Assembly (NCBI GenBank): GCA_963736305.1
Contig: CAVTOD010000005.1
Location: 434,001-498,000, forward strand
Source of the DNA: DASUPK01 sp963736305
GTDB taxonomy: Bacteria > Actinomycetota > Thermoleophilia > Solirubrobacterales > 70-9
Direction: 5' to 3'
DNA: 64,000 nucleotides
The position numbers and the translations under genes are program-made. Of the stretch, positions 16,061 through 25,776 are shown in pieces. Position 1 is the first letter of the stretch. Every line of letters begins with the position of its first letter. The notes under the pieces are model-generated. The model had not been told where the DNA came from, did not search any database, and worked only from the letters and a program-made list of their open reading frames with translations.

Positions 16061-16969
16061 ATGAACTCCGACTCCGAGAACACTCCCCGCCTGCGGATCG
16101 GCGAGCTCAGCCGCCGAACCGGCGTCCGCGCCGACACGCTGCGGGCCTGGGAGCGGCGCTACGAGCTGCTGCGTCCCGAGCGCAGCGAGGGCGGCTTCCG
16201 CCTCTATGGGCGCGACGACGAGAGCCGGGTGAGGGCGATGAAGGGGCTGATCGACTCGGGCGTCTCAGCGTCCGAGGCGGCGCGCCTTGCCGTCTCGTCC
16301 CCCGGCGCCACGCTCCCCTCCCCGATCTCGGGCGCCACACCGCCCCAATCCGACGGCATGCCGCCGTCCGAGCAGGCCGGGCTGCTGAGGGCGGCGCTGG
16401 AGCGCTTCGACGAGGCCGAGGCCAACGCCGTGCTCGATGACGCGCTCGCGCGTCTCACCGTCGAGACGGTTGCCGACCGGATCGTCCTGCCGGCGATGCG
16501 GCGAATCGGCGAGCGCTGGGAGAGCGGTGACGTGACGGTGGCGCAGGAGCACTTCGCGACGGGAATCCTGCGCGGCCGCATGCTCTCCCTGGCTCGCAAC
16601 TGGGGCGCCGGAGCGGGTCCGATGGCGCTGCTCGCCTGCCCTCCCGGCGAGCATCACGATCTGGGGCTTGTCGTCTTCGGCGTCGTCCTGCACGCCCGCG
16701 GCTGGAGGGTCACGTACCTGGGACCCAACACCCCGATCGAAACGATCGCCGAGGCCGCCGCCGAGCTCCATCCGGACGCGATCGTGCTGGCGGCCCTCGC
16801 GCGTGAGCCGCTCGAGACCGAGGCAGACCGGATCGCGAGCCTGGCGTCGGGCTGGAGGCTCCTGATCGCGGGGGCGGGCGCCAGCCCGGATCTCGCTGAT
16901 CGCCTTGGGGGCGAGCTGCTCGATCAGGACCCGGTGGCCGCCAGCCGCGAACTCACCGGGCCGCGCTGA
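16061..16969 (+). CDS. LitR/CarH-type MerR regulator with cobalamin-binding light-sensor domain
   Basis: A 302-residue regulator. A MerR helix-turn-helix (LRIGELSRRTGVRADTLRAW, residues 11-30) is followed by a B12 module. Trp153 with Glu163-His164 gives the W-x9-EH signature that caps adenosylcobalamin, and E-x-H-x-x-G at 197-202 supplies His199 as the lower axial ligand. Such proteins repress in the dark as tetramers and fall apart when light breaks the Co-C bond. ATG 16061 is chosen because it starts next to the MerR domain. It is divergent from the SDR-SRPBCC-FAD-DUF1365 operon. Confidence 0.92.
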   Translation: MNSDSENTPRLRIGELSRRTGVRADTLRAWERRYELLRPERSEGGFRLYGRDDESRVRAMKGLIDSGVSASEAARLAVSSPGATLPSPISGATPPQSDGMPPSEQAGLLRAALERFDEAEANAVLDDALARLTVETVADRIVLPAMRRIGERWESGDVTVAQEHFATGILRGRMLSLARNWGAGAGPMALLACPPGEHHDLGLVVFGVVLHARGWRVTYLGPNTPIETIAEAAAELHPDAIVLAALAREPLETEADRIASLASGWRLLIAGAGASPDLADRLGGELLDQDPVAASRELTGPR

Positions 16970-16997
16970 GCGAGGCTGAAATGCCCTTCGGCGGCGA

Positions 16998-17045
<48 letters not shown>

Positions 17046-17202
17046 TTCGACCCGGAAACCCCTGCAAACCACACACAAACCCGCTCCACCACAGGGAATG
17101 CGCCATCTCCCGCCGCCGTTCTGAGAGCTCGAGATTTCACCGCAAATTGCGACCCGTTTTCGGTGATTCGGGCACCAGTTCTGGTCGTCTACGTTCTTCC
17201 TA

Positions 17203-18441
17203 TCAGCGTCTGCGTCGGGCTGGCCGCCGACGTCGCGCACCCGGACGCGGGCCACGACGACCGGTCCTGACGGGGAGGGGCACGGACAGCTCGATCGCGT
17301 AGCGAGGGATGAACGGCGTATCGGTGACCCGTACCCCTTGGATTCGATCGACCCGATATGCGCGCACTTCTCCCGTCTCAGCCTTGATCGCGTACACGAG
17401 CAGGTTCCCAGCCTTCGACTGGCGCAGAGCGTACGGCTCGATCAGCCGCGTGGAGCCTTGGTAGCGCAGCTCGACGAGCAGATGGTTCGCACCTGCGAAC
17501 CGGATCTGCTCCAGCGGGGCGCCTCCCGGCCATCTCGTGATTGTCGGAGGAGCAACCCAGGTCGGTTCGATCTGCTCCCGGCCCGCCGGCACTGATTCCA
17601 GAGCCACGATCTCCTCCCCGCCGAGCCACGCGAAGACCTCGGCAAGCTCACTCAGGAAGTCATCCACCGGAGGCAGCGTCGGCAGCTGGTGCGCGAGCAT
17701 CGCCCCCCAGTCCGCTCGCAGCGCGTCCTTCCTGTCGGTCGCGGTGACGGCTTCCAGGGTCGGGACCGGCACCTCCTTGTAAGCGCACTTGCGCTCCAAG
17801 ACGCTGAACACCAAGTCCCGGTCGGAGCGCAGCTCGGCGCGCCGATAGAGATTGACGACGTCGTAGAGGTCCCGCGGTCTGGTGCGCTGACCAAGGGCGC
17901 GCAGCTTCTCGGCGAAGACCTCGACGAACGAGTAGCACTCGACTGAGCCATCGCCGGGAAGCTCATCCTCGTACGCGTGAGCGATCTGCCGCCGACTCGT
18001 CGGGTCGACCACCGTCTCGTCATAAGTGAGGTCGAGCTTCACGCGTGCCTCGCCCGGCGTGCCCCGTGGTCCGCGGTAGTAGACCCGCCCCTCCGCGGAG
18101 CGCCCGTCGGGGCGGAGCCTTACCACCGGGGCGCGGCTGGACAGTGTGATGCCGGTCTCCTGCTCGACCTGGTCGAGCATGTCCTCGAGCACAGGCACGA
18201 GGTCATCAGGAGCAAGCGGGCCACCCTCCCGCACGGTGAAGTCGAGATCCTCCGAGAAGCGGTAGGTCTCCACGAAGCACTTCTTGAGGCAGGTGCCGCC
18301 CTTGAAGATCCACTGGTCCCGCAGCGGGGCGTGACTCCCGATTCCCCAGAGCAGCCAGCCGAGCGCGTAATCCTTCTCGACGATCTCCTCTGTCAGGCCC
18401 CACTCGACGGCCCGAGCCTGAATGGAGGCTCGGGGGATCAT
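17203..18441 (-). CDS. AbiEii nucleotidyltransferase toxin
   Basis: A 412-residue AbiEii/AbiGii-type nucleotidyltransferase, the toxin of the type IV AbiE system. Motif I is FKGGTCLKK (46-54) and the metal-binding pair follows in RFSEDLDFTV (Asp65, Asp67). Further conserved text is KLDLTYDE and the EKLRALGQRTRPRDLYD helix. ATG 18441 overlaps the antitoxin stop (ATGA). The C-terminal third (after about 290) is longer than the core domain and ends in an arginine-rich tail. Family members transfer nucleotides to tRNA or other RNA and halt growth on phage infection. Confidence 0.87.
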   Translation of the reverse strand: MIPRASIQARAVEWGLTEEIVEKDYALGWLLWGIGSHAPLRDQWIFKGGTCLKKCFVETYRFSEDLDFTVREGGPLAPDDLVPVLEDMLDQVEQETGITLSSRAPVVRLRPDGRSAEGRVYYRGPRGTPGEARVKLDLTYDETVVDPTSRRQIAHAYEDELPGDGSVECYSFVEVFAEKLRALGQRTRPRDLYDVVNLYRRAELRSDRDLVFSVLERKCAYKEVPVPTLEAVTATDRKDALRADWGAMLAHQLPTLPPVDDFLSELAEVFAWLGGEEIVALESVPAGREQIEPTWVAPPTITRWPGGAPLEQIRFAGANHLLVELRYQGSTRLIEPYALRQSKAGNLLVYAIKAETGEVRAYRVDRIQGVRVTDTPFIPRYAIELSVPLPVRTGRRGPRPGARRRRPARRRR

Positions 18442-19238
18442 CGGTCGATCCTGGCGTTGATCCGCAGTCCCCAACGACGGTCGATTCGACCCGCATCGGG
18501 CTGAGCCGGATCGAGGCGCCCCACCCCAGCGCTGACCCGCGCCAAGCAGGCGTCGACCAAGTCGCGACCGCCGAGCTCGACTGTCTCGGCCAGAAAACCC
18601 AACCGCTTGAAGACGGTTCGGTTTCCGAGCCGGTCCGCGTACTCGATCAATCGATCCCAAGACACTTGCGGTCCCTCGGCGTACGCCGAAAGCGCCTCGG
18701 CGGTGTGGCTCAAGCCACCGCCGAGCGAAGGATCATCGAGGCAGTCGACCAGAGTCCGCTCCCTGTCAGAGACTTCGACTGGGGCCCCTTCTCGCCATAC
18801 CCGCCGAGTCCCGAACAGCGCCGAGTCAGAGCGGTGGCGTAGCTCGAAACGGGCCCCTCCGATCTCACGCCGGCGCCGCGGAACGGGATGAGCAGTGATG
18901 AATACCGTCGTCGAGAAGATCTGATCGGTGAGATCCCAGTGGTGAAGCGCGGTCCAGCCGCCCACGTAGCCGGGGGCGAAGGCGGCACTCGCAAGGGCCC
19001 AGGGATCGGCACTCCACCGCTGCGGGTCTTCGGCCTCCAGCGGCACCGCGACGTAAAGACCGCGGCGGAGACGCGCGACCCACCCCTGCTCGGCAAGGTG
19101 GCGGAGCAGCCGTGCGGCTCTTTCGTGTGTTTCTCCGGTTGCAGCTGCGGCTTCAGCAGGCGTGAACGGACCCTTGAGAGATCGGCTCAGCTGAGCGATA
19201 AACACTCTGTTGTCGCTTGAGATACCGGCTGCAGGCAT
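18438..19238 (-). CDS. AbiEi antitoxin / transcriptional repressor
   Basis: A 266-residue AbiEi protein. The N-terminal winged helix (FTPAEAAAATG, RAARLLRHLAEQGWVARLRRGLY) is followed by the antitoxin domain with YVGGWTALHHWDLTDQ and VSDRERTLVDCL. AbiEi proteins repress their own promoter by binding inverted repeats and neutralise AbiEii. The start ATG 19238 has TAGACT 7 nt upstream, a leaderless-type box. A 7-bp-arm inverted repeat at 19260-19280 lies just behind it. It is divergent from the integrase. Confidence 0.85.
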   Translation of the reverse strand: MPAAGISSDNRVFIAQLSRSLKGPFTPAEAAAATGETHERAARLLRHLAEQGWVARLRRGLYVAVPLEAEDPQRWSADPWALASAAFAPGYVGGWTALHHWDLTDQIFSTTVFITAHPVPRRRREIGGARFELRHRSDSALFGTRRVWREGAPVEVSDRERTLVDCLDDPSLGGGLSHTAEALSAYAEGPQVSWDRLIEYADRLGNRTVFKRLGFLAETVELGGRDLVDACLARVSAGVGRLDPAQPDAGRIDRRWGLRINARIDR

Positions 19239-19245
19239 AAGCGAC

Positions 19246-19280
19246 AGTCTAGCTAACGTAACGCCGGTCACATCGGCGTT
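19246..19280. promoter_or_regulatory. AbiE promoter and inverted-repeat operator
   Basis: On the minus strand, TAGACT (19246-19251) stands 7 nt before the AbiEi ATG. Behind it AACGCCG-N7-CGGCGTT (19260-19280) is a perfect 7-bp dyad that ends exactly where the integrase frame begins. It is a probable AbiEi autoregulation site that could also affect the integrase. Confidence 0.5.
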
Positions 19281-20529
<1,249 letters not shown>

Positions 20530-20532
20530 AAT

Positions 20533-20569
20533 ATCCGGCGGCGGTTTTTGTGGCCGCCGCACATGTTGG
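20533..20569. repeat. 37-bp palindromic repeat, intergenic copy
   Basis: Between tRNA-Asp and csp. The reverse strand reads CCAACAT-GT followed by the 28-mer whose arms CGGCGGC/GCCGCCG enclose CACAAAAACC. The 28-mer is identical to 53684-53711 inside dnaJ, and only two bases of the 37 differ. It may act as a stem-loop terminator after csp. Confidence 0.8.
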
Positions 20570-20572
20570 AGG

Positions 20573-20782
20573 CTAGCCGCTCGACACGGAAACGTTCGTG
20601 GCGACGGGGCCCTTCGGGCCCTCCTCGGACTCGTAGTTGACCCGCGCGCCGTCGTCGAGGGAGCGGTGACCGTCCCCGTCGATGCTCGAGAAGTGAACGA
20701 AGAGGTCCTTGCTGCCGTCATCCGGCGTGATGAAGCCGTACCCCTTCTCGTTGCTGAACCACTTGACGGTTCCTTCTGCCAT
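20573..20782 (-). CDS. csp: Cold-shock protein (CspA family)
   Basis: A 69-residue single cold-shock domain, an RNA chaperone that binds single-stranded nucleic acid. RNP-1 (KGYGFITP) and RNP-2 (LFVHFSSI) are intact. A strong GGAGG ribosome site lies 6 nt before ATG 20782. It is followed 4 bp downstream by the intergenic 37-bp palindromic repeat, which probably ends its transcript. No cold-box leader could be identified. Confidence 0.95.
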   Translation of the reverse strand: MAEGTVKWFSNEKGYGFITPDDGSKDLFVHFSSIDGDGHRSLDDGARVNYESEEGPKGPVATNVSVSSG

Positions 20783-20884
20783 TTGCGCCTCCTCGCACAC
20801 ATGCCGCTTGTTTCCGGGGATTGACTCCCCTCTGATGGCGCGGGAACCTAACGAATGCGCCCGCTCGGTGCAGACGAGACGGGC

Positions 20885-20897
20885 TAGGGTGGCGGCG
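20885..20897 (+). promoter_or_regulatory. Leaderless-type promoter of FAH-family gene
   Basis: TAGGGT at 20885-20890 lies seven bases before ATG 20898 and there is no ribosome-binding sequence. Confidence 0.45.
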
Positions 20898-21734
20898 ATG
20901 CGACTGGTGAGCTACCGAGACGGGGATCAGGCACGCGCTGGAGTGCAGACGTCGAACGGCATGCTGGATGCGGGCGGGCTTCTCGGTGCGGAGGCCGTGA
21001 GCGTCAAGGAGCTGATCGCCTCGGGACGCATCGCCGAGCTGGCCGAGCGCGCCGCGGAAGGCGGCGACCCGGTCACCGACCCGGACCTGCTGCCGCCCCT
21101 TCCCGATCCCGACAAGATCGTCTGCATCGGCCTCAACTACCGCTCGCACGCGGCGGAGGCGGGGATCGACCCTCCCGAGCATCCGACCTTCTTCGCCAAG
21201 TTCCGGAACGCCCTGGCTCCGCCCGGCGCGACGGTGGTGCTCCCGGCGGCCAGCGAGAAGGTGGACTACGAGGCGGAGGTCGCCTTCGTGATCGGCCGCC
21301 ACTGCAAGGACGTCGAGCCCGAGCAGGCCCTCGACGCGATCGCCGGCTACATGCTGCTCAACGATCTCTCCGCCCGCGACCTCCAGTTCGCGACGCCGCA
21401 GTGGATGCCCGGCAAGGTCTTCGACGGCTCCGCGCCCTGCGGCCCCGCGATCGTCACCCCCGACGAGGCGGGCGCGCCGGACTCCATCTCCTTCACCCTC
21501 GATCTGAACGGCGAGCGGATGCAGGACGCGTCCACCTCGGACCTGATCTTCTCCGTCGCCGAGCTGGTGGCGAGATTGTCGCGCTGGATGAGCTTCGAGC
21601 CGGGGGACATCGTCTCCACAGGGACGCCCTCCGGCGTCGGAAGCGTGCGCGAGCCGCGGGTCTGGCTGAAGCCCGGTGACGGGATCATGATCTCCTCGCC
21701 CACCCTCGGCGAGCTGCGCACGACGATCGCCTAG
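20898..21734 (+). CDS. Fumarylacetoacetate hydrolase-family protein
   Basis: A 278-residue FAH-fold enzyme (2-hydroxyhepta-diene-dioate isomerase/acylpyruvase type). The conserved entry CIGLNYRSHAAEAG leads to the metal ligands in YEAEVAFVIG and LLNDLSARDLQ. These are followed by GKVFDGSAPCGPAIV and the GDIVSTGTPSGVG signature. It hydrolyses or isomerises C-C bonds next to carbonyls in aromatic-acid breakdown, or acts on oxaloacetate/acylpyruvates. The genome context does not decide the substrate. It has a leaderless-type promoter. Confidence 0.9.
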   Translation: MRLVSYRDGDQARAGVQTSNGMLDAGGLLGAEAVSVKELIASGRIAELAERAAEGGDPVTDPDLLPPLPDPDKIVCIGLNYRSHAAEAGIDPPEHPTFFAKFRNALAPPGATVVLPAASEKVDYEAEVAFVIGRHCKDVEPEQALDAIAGYMLLNDLSARDLQFATPQWMPGKVFDGSAPCGPAIVTPDEAGAPDSISFTLDLNGERMQDASTSDLIFSVAELVARLSRWMSFEPGDIVSTGTPSGVGSVREPRVWLKPGDGIMISSPTLGELRTTIA

Positions 21735-21736
21735 CC

Positions 21737-22579
21737 GTGCGCCAAGACCCGATCTTCTCCGGAGGGGTGATCAAGGCCGCGCTGGTCATCCTCGTCGCCG
21801 GCGCACTCGGAGTGGGCGCATACATCCTGGTCTCGGGCGTCGACATCAACCTGCCCGACCTGCCGGACGTCGGGACGAGCAGCACCGCGACGAACCTCGA
21901 GAACACCACGCTGGAGGAGACCACCATCGGCGAATCCAAGCCCAAGCCCGAACCGGCGAAGACCGTTCAGACCCAGAAGAGCCCGCCCGCTCCGCCCGCC
22001 GCCGGGCCGAGCATCCGCGACCTCCAGGAGCTCTCTCGCTGCACCCAGGCCGCGCAGGGAGACATCGACAAGGTCACCACCTGCTTCGACCGCTTCAACG
22101 GCCGGCAGCTAGCTGGAGCGCTCCTCCACGAGCTGCTCGATGCTCGCGTAGACGCCCGGAGCGTCCTTCTTCAGCCGCTTCACCTCGAAGTGCCCGAGGC
22201 TGATGAGCCGCAGCCGCGAGGTGGCGGTGACGGTGGCGCTGCGCATCGAGTCGTCGAGCATCCCGGCCTCGCCGAAGACATCGCCCTGTCCGAGGGCGGC
22301 GATGCGCTCACCGTCCCGGGTCACCTCGGCGGTGCCGTCCTCGATCGCGAGCAGCTCGCGCGAGAAACCGCCCTCCTCGAGGACGACCTCGCCCTCCGGG
22401 ACCTCCTTGGACTGGGCGAACGCGGCGACCTGCTTGAGCTCCTCGTCGGAGGCGTCCGAGAAGAGCGGAATGCGCTTCAGCTGCACCGAGTCCATGGCGC
22501 CAACGTATCCGAAAGAACCTGGGTTAGAGTGCGACATCCAATACGGATGGAGGGGAGAGGAGAGTTCAAATGGGGTTGA
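21737..22579 (+). CDS. Membrane-anchored hypothetical protein (C-terminal extent doubtful)
   Basis: GTG 21737 lies 2 bp after the FAH stop, so co-transcription is likely. Residues 9-33 form one transmembrane helix (VIKAALVILVAGALGVGAYIL). A Thr/Glu/Pro-rich linker follows, then a short Cys-containing segment (LSRCTQAAQGDIDKVTTCF, about 96-116). From residue 124 on the frame is antisense to the cNMP-binding gene and looks like a shadow. A stop in another frame (TAG, 22110-22112) sits in the CTAG that ends the opposing gene. A natural frameshift or sequence error near 22100 would give a 124-residue protein. I trust only about 21737-22108. Confidence 0.45.
   Translation: MRQDPIFSGGVIKAALVILVAGALGVGAYILVSGVDINLPDLPDVGTSSTATNLENTTLEETTIGESKPKPEPAKTVQTQKSPPAPPAAGPSIRDLQELSRCTQAAQGDIDKVTTCFDRFNGRQLAGALLHELLDARVDARSVLLQPLHLEVPEADEPQPRGGGDGGAAHRVVEHPGLAEDIALSEGGDALTVPGHLGGAVLDREQLARETALLEDDLALRDLLGLGERGDLLELLVGGVREERNALQLHRVHGANVSERTWVRVRHPIRMEGRGEFKWG
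22109..22495 (-). CDS. Stand-alone cyclic-nucleotide-binding-domain protein
   Basis: A 128-residue cNMP-binding fold without the DNA-binding helix-turn-helix of CRP. It opens with LKRIPLFSDASDEELKQV and has the phosphate-binding-cassette region GQGDVFGEAGMLDDSMRSATVTA with the conserved Glu and Arg. It is likely a regulatory subunit or signal sensor; the partner is unknown. ATG 22495 is preceded by a leaderless-type TACGTT box (22502-22507 on the forward strand) 6 nt upstream. Confidence 0.85.
   Translation of the reverse strand: MDSVQLKRIPLFSDASDEELKQVAAFAQSKEVPEGEVVLEEGGFSRELLAIEDGTAEVTRDGERIAALGQGDVFGEAGMLDDSMRSATVTATSRLRLISLGHFEVKRLKKDAPGVYASIEQLVEERSS
22496..22507 (-). promoter_or_regulatory. 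Leaderless-type promoter of cNMP-binding gene
   Basis: On the minus strand TACGTT is followed by GGCGCC and the ATG at 22495, with no Shine-Dalgarno. Confidence 0.4.
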
Positions 22580-22944
22580 TGGACAACATCAAGAAGGCCC
22601 AGGAAATGGCCCAGCAGGCCGCGCAGCAGGGGGGAGCGGGTCAGATGAGCCCGTCCGCCGGCGACGCTGAGTACGCCAACCTGGCGATGAAGCTGAACCA
22701 GAACGGCCTCCCGGGCGTTGCCACGATCAGCTCGATCACCGAGTCGGGCGCGGGCTCCGACCCGGTCAACAAGGCCTACGACATCGGCGTCAGCGTCGAG
22801 CTCGAGAACGGCCAGAGCTACGACACGACGGTCCACCAGTACCTCACGCAGGACGCCGTCAACGCCTATCAGCCCGGCGGCAAGTTCCAGATCAAGGCCG
22901 ATCCGGATGACACCAGCAAGGTCATGCTCTACGGGCAGGCCTAG
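22570..22944 (+). CDS. Conserved hypothetical soluble protein
   Basis: A 124-residue protein I do not recognise beyond its actinobacterial look. An amphipathic helix (MDNIKKAQEMAQQAAQQ) is followed by a Gly/Ser linker, then a compact beta-rich domain (LPGVATISSITESG, AYDIGVSVELENGQSYDTTV, GGKFQIKADPDDTSKVMLYG) that resembles small beta-barrel domains. A GGAGAGG-type ribosome site precedes the ATG. It is alone on its strand between the cNMP gene and ftsH. Confidence 0.7.
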   Translation: MGLMDNIKKAQEMAQQAAQQGGAGQMSPSAGDAEYANLAMKLNQNGLPGVATISSITESGAGSDPVNKAYDIGVSVELENGQSYDTTVHQYLTQDAVNAYQPGGKFQIKADPDDTSKVMLYGQA

Positions 22945-23033
22945 CTTCATTTCGATGTTCGTCAAGCCTGGCCTCTAGCACCCAGAATTAGCTCCAGACG
23001 CAGGGTTCGCCTGCCGATACTGAGAATGGCCAT

Positions 23034-24647
23034 ATGCCCCTGCCCGCATCCATCACCGACTTCTTCTTCGAGTGGTACCCGGTCTTCGGGGTCGCGTTCT
23101 CGGCCGGGATCCTGATCATCTTCGCGATCCTGCTGCGCAGCACGATGGGCACGACGAAGCCCGAGACGGTCAAGGCGAGCAAGACCGAGCCCGTGCTGTG
23201 GAACGAAGTGCAGGGGGTCGACGCCGCCAAGGAGGAGCTGGTGGATGTGGCCGAGTGGCTCAAGGACCCGAAGCGGTTCGAGGCGCTCGGCGCGCGCGCC
23301 CCTCGCGGCGTCCTGCTCTACGGCCCGCCGGGCACGGGCAAGACGATGCTCGCGCGGGCCGTCGCGGCCCACGCCGGCGTTGACTTCTTCGCGGCCTCCG
23401 GCTCCAGCTTCGTTGAGATGTTCGTCGGGCGCGGCGCCGCCCGAATCCGCCGGCTCTTCAAGGAGGCACGGCGGTCGGGGCGCGCGGTGGTTTTCATCGA
23501 TGAGATCGACGCCGTCGGCGGCCATCGCGGCTCCGGCGCCGGTGATGGCGGGACCTCGGAGCGCGAGCAGGCCCTGAACCAGCTCCTCGTCGAGCTCGAC
23601 GGCTTCGAGCGCGACCCGGGCACCGTGATCGTGCTTGCCGCTTCGAACCAGATCGACAAGCTCGACAAGGCTCTGCTGCGGCCGGGGCGCTTCGACCGCC
23701 AGGTCCTCGTGGCCCCTCCCGACCGCGACGGCCGCGAGGCGATCCTCCGCTCGCACGCCCGCGACAAGACCCTCTCCGACAACATCGACCTGGTCGACGT
23801 CGCCCGCAAGACCACCGGCCTGACGGGAGCCCAGCTCGCCAACGCGCTGAACGAGGCCGCGATCATCGCCGGCCGCGCCGGGAGGATGGCGATCGCCCGG
23901 GAGGATCTCGACGAGGCGCTGCTGCGGCAGTCCGTCGGCTCACAGCAATCACGCCGCCTGACCGAGACGGAGCGCCGGATCGTCGCCTACCACGAGGCCG
24001 GGCACGCCCTCAGCCGCCGGCTCTGCGGGCTCGATCCGCCCGAGATCCTCAGCATCGTCCCCCGCGGCCCCGCCCTCGGGTTCGTCGGCCACTCACCCAG
24101 CGAGGACCGCTACCTGCGCTCGGCCAAGCAGCTGATGGACGAGATCGTGATCCTGCTCGGTGGCCGCGCCGCCGAGGAGGAGGTCTTCGACGAGGCCTAC
24201 TCGGGCGCCGCCGATGACCTGCTGCGTGTCCAGAAGATCTGCGTGCAGATGGTCACCGAGTTCGGGATGACGATCTCCCATGGACCTCCTGACAGCGCAC
24301 CCCTGGCTCAGCCGACGGGCGACTACGCGATGTCCGACCGCACTCGTCGCGACGTCGACCAGAATGCCCAGGAGCTGGCCCACATGGCCTATGCCCGCGC
24401 CCGCCAGCTGATGAAGGTGAACCGCCGCTGCCTCGATGACCTCGCCGCCAACGCGCTGGAGCGCGAGACGCTGACTCGTGAGGACCTGGACGACATCTTC
24501 GATGCGCATGACCTGCGCCGCTCGTTCCTGCCCGAGGACGACGATTCCGAGGCGCGGAGGAAGCTCTTCGCCAAGGGCCGGGGCGGGTCCCCCGGCACGC
24601 TGATGCCGCAGCACACCAAGCCGGACGAGCCCGACAAGCCCAAGTAG
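23034..24647 (+). CDS. ftsH: FtsH-like AAA+ zinc metalloprotease with shortened N-terminus
   Basis: A 537-residue membrane AAA protease. One transmembrane helix (about 16-35) is followed directly by the AAA domain with Walker A GPPGTGKT (97-104), Walker B VVFIDEID, the second region of homology LRPGRFDRQ, and the zinc site HEAGH near 320 with a downstream GGRAAEE helix. Standard FtsH has two membrane helices around a periplasmic domain of about 70 residues. That domain and one helix are absent here, so membrane-protein recognition may differ. It degrades misfolded membrane and regulatory proteins. Confidence 0.92.
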   Translation: MPLPASITDFFFEWYPVFGVAFSAGILIIFAILLRSTMGTTKPETVKASKTEPVLWNEVQGVDAAKEELVDVAEWLKDPKRFEALGARAPRGVLLYGPPGTGKTMLARAVAAHAGVDFFAASGSSFVEMFVGRGAARIRRLFKEARRSGRAVVFIDEIDAVGGHRGSGAGDGGTSEREQALNQLLVELDGFERDPGTVIVLAASNQIDKLDKALLRPGRFDRQVLVAPPDRDGREAILRSHARDKTLSDNIDLVDVARKTTGLTGAQLANALNEAAIIAGRAGRMAIAREDLDEALLRQSVGSQQSRRLTETERRIVAYHEAGHALSRRLCGLDPPEILSIVPRGPALGFVGHSPSEDRYLRSAKQLMDEIVILLGGRAAEEEVFDEAYSGAADDLLRVQKICVQMVTEFGMTISHGPPDSAPLAQPTGDYAMSDRTRRDVDQNAQELAHMAYARARQLMKVNRRCLDDLAANALERETLTREDLDDIFDAHDLRRSFLPEDDDSEARRKLFAKGRGGSPGTLMPQHTKPDEPDKPK

Positions 24648-24705
24648 CGGGCTCAGCCGGGGCTCAGCACGGGCGAGCCGCGGCGAACCTCATATCCCGC
24701 GCGCT

Positions 24706-24747
24706 GGCCCGCTGCCACTAGAGCAGTGCGCTCCAGGGCAGCGGGCC
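24706..24747. terminator. Long stem-loop between convergent genes
   Basis: GGCCCGCTGCC (24706-24716) pairs perfectly with GGCAGCGGGCC (24737-24747) across a 20-nt loop. It lies between the ftsH stop and the stop of the small membrane gene, so it may act as a two-way terminator, though no T tract follows. Confidence 0.5.
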
Positions 24748-24785
24748 CGCGGGAATCCGGCTCCAAGCGCCAGGCGCTGAGGTGC

Positions 24786-24923
24786 TCAGACGGTGCGTGT
24801 GCCGCGTCCCATGAAGAAAATCAGGAGAGCGACGATCGCCAGCGCGAACAGAACGGGGTGAATGATGGCCCCGCCCGCGATCGCGATGACAAGCAGAACG
24901 ATGCCTGCGATAAGCCACAACAT
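24786..24923 (-). CDS. Small two-helix membrane protein
   Basis: A 45-residue protein starting MLWLIAGIVLLVIAIAGGAI and continuing with a second hydrophobic helix (VLFALAIVALLIFFMG) and a short basic end. A GGAGG ribosome site sits 8 nt before ATG 24923, which favours it over the ATG two codons upstream. Small proteins of this LMLWLI/HPVLF type are widespread in actinobacteria; the function is unknown. Confidence 0.75.
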   Translation of the reverse strand: MLWLIAGIVLLVIAIAGGAIIHPVLFALAIVALLIFFMGRGTRTV

Positions 24924-25003
24924 GAGCATTCCCTCCTTCCGTGGCCTGACTTGCTCAGCGCTCGTATACCCGGACCCGGCGCTGGCAATCCGGAGGAGGT
25001 CGA

Positions 25004-25759
25004 TCAGGCGGTGGCGCCGCCGTCGACCACGAGGTCATGACCGACCGTGAATCCCGACTCGGACGAGGCGAGCCAGAGAATCGCCGAGACCACCTCGTCG
25101 CGGGCGCCCACCCTGCCGATCGGCACGGCCTGCTCGAGCCGGCTTGCTCGATCCTCCTCCGTCTCCCCCGGGCGGAACGACATCGAGGTGTCCGTCGGCC
25201 CGGGGCTGACCGCGTTGATCCGCACCCCGTGCTCGATCGCCTCGAGCGCCGCCACTCGCGTCAGCGTGCTCACGCCCGCCTTTGACGCCGCGTAGGCGCC
25301 GAATCCCGGCCGGCTCGCGTGGGCGCCGATGTTGGATGCGGTGTTGACGATCGAGCCGCCGCCGTGGGCCTGCATGTAGGCGATCTCGTGCTTCATGCAG
25401 AGGAAGGCACCAGTCAGGTTGATCGCCACGACCCGATTCCAGGCCTCCACGTCCATCTCGGCGACCGTGCCGGGCTCGAGAACGCCAGCGTTGTTCGCGG
25501 CGACGTCCAGGTCGCCTAACCGCTCGACCGTCTCCGCGACCAGGCCCGCGACGTCATCGCCATCGGAGACGTCGGTCGTGTGAAACGCCGCGTCGCGGCC
25601 GGCTCGCTCGATCAGGTTGACGGTCTCGGCCAGCGGTTCCTCGCTGCGTCCGGCCACCATCACCTTCGCTCCCTCCTTGGCGAATCCGAGCGCCGCCGCT
25701 CGACCGATGCCGGACCCGGCTCCGGTGACCAGCACGACCTTGTCGGCGAATCGCTCCAT
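25004..25759 (-). CDS. Short-chain dehydrogenase/reductase
   Basis: A 251-residue classical SDR. The cofactor motif is TGAGSGIGRAAA (13-24), the NNAG motif appears as AANNAGV, catalytic Ser/Tyr/Lys lie in NTASN and YAASK, and PGPTDTSM and the C-terminal VVDGGATA are typical of glucose-1-dehydrogenase/3-oxoacyl reductase-like members. An acidic residue after strand 2 is absent (AGRSEE), which suggests NADPH use. The substrate is unknown. It stands alone next to tRNA-Val. Confidence 0.9.
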   Translation of the reverse strand: MERFADKVVLVTGAGSGIGRAAALGFAKEGAKVMVAGRSEEPLAETVNLIERAGRDAAFHTTDVSDGDDVAGLVAETVERLGDLDVAANNAGVLEPGTVAEMDVEAWNRVVAINLTGAFLCMKHEIAYMQAHGGGSIVNTASNIGAHASRPGFGAYAASKAGVSTLTRVAALEAIEHGVRINAVSPGPTDTSMSFRPGETEEDRASRLEQAVPIGRVGARDEVVSAILWLASSESGFTVGHDLVVDGGATA

Positions 25760-25776
25760 CCCTCAGGGTGCTGCGA

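Noticed and set aside
22109..22495. CRP/FNR transcription factor
   Set aside because: The protein ends after the cNMP-binding fold; no helix-turn-helix domain follows.
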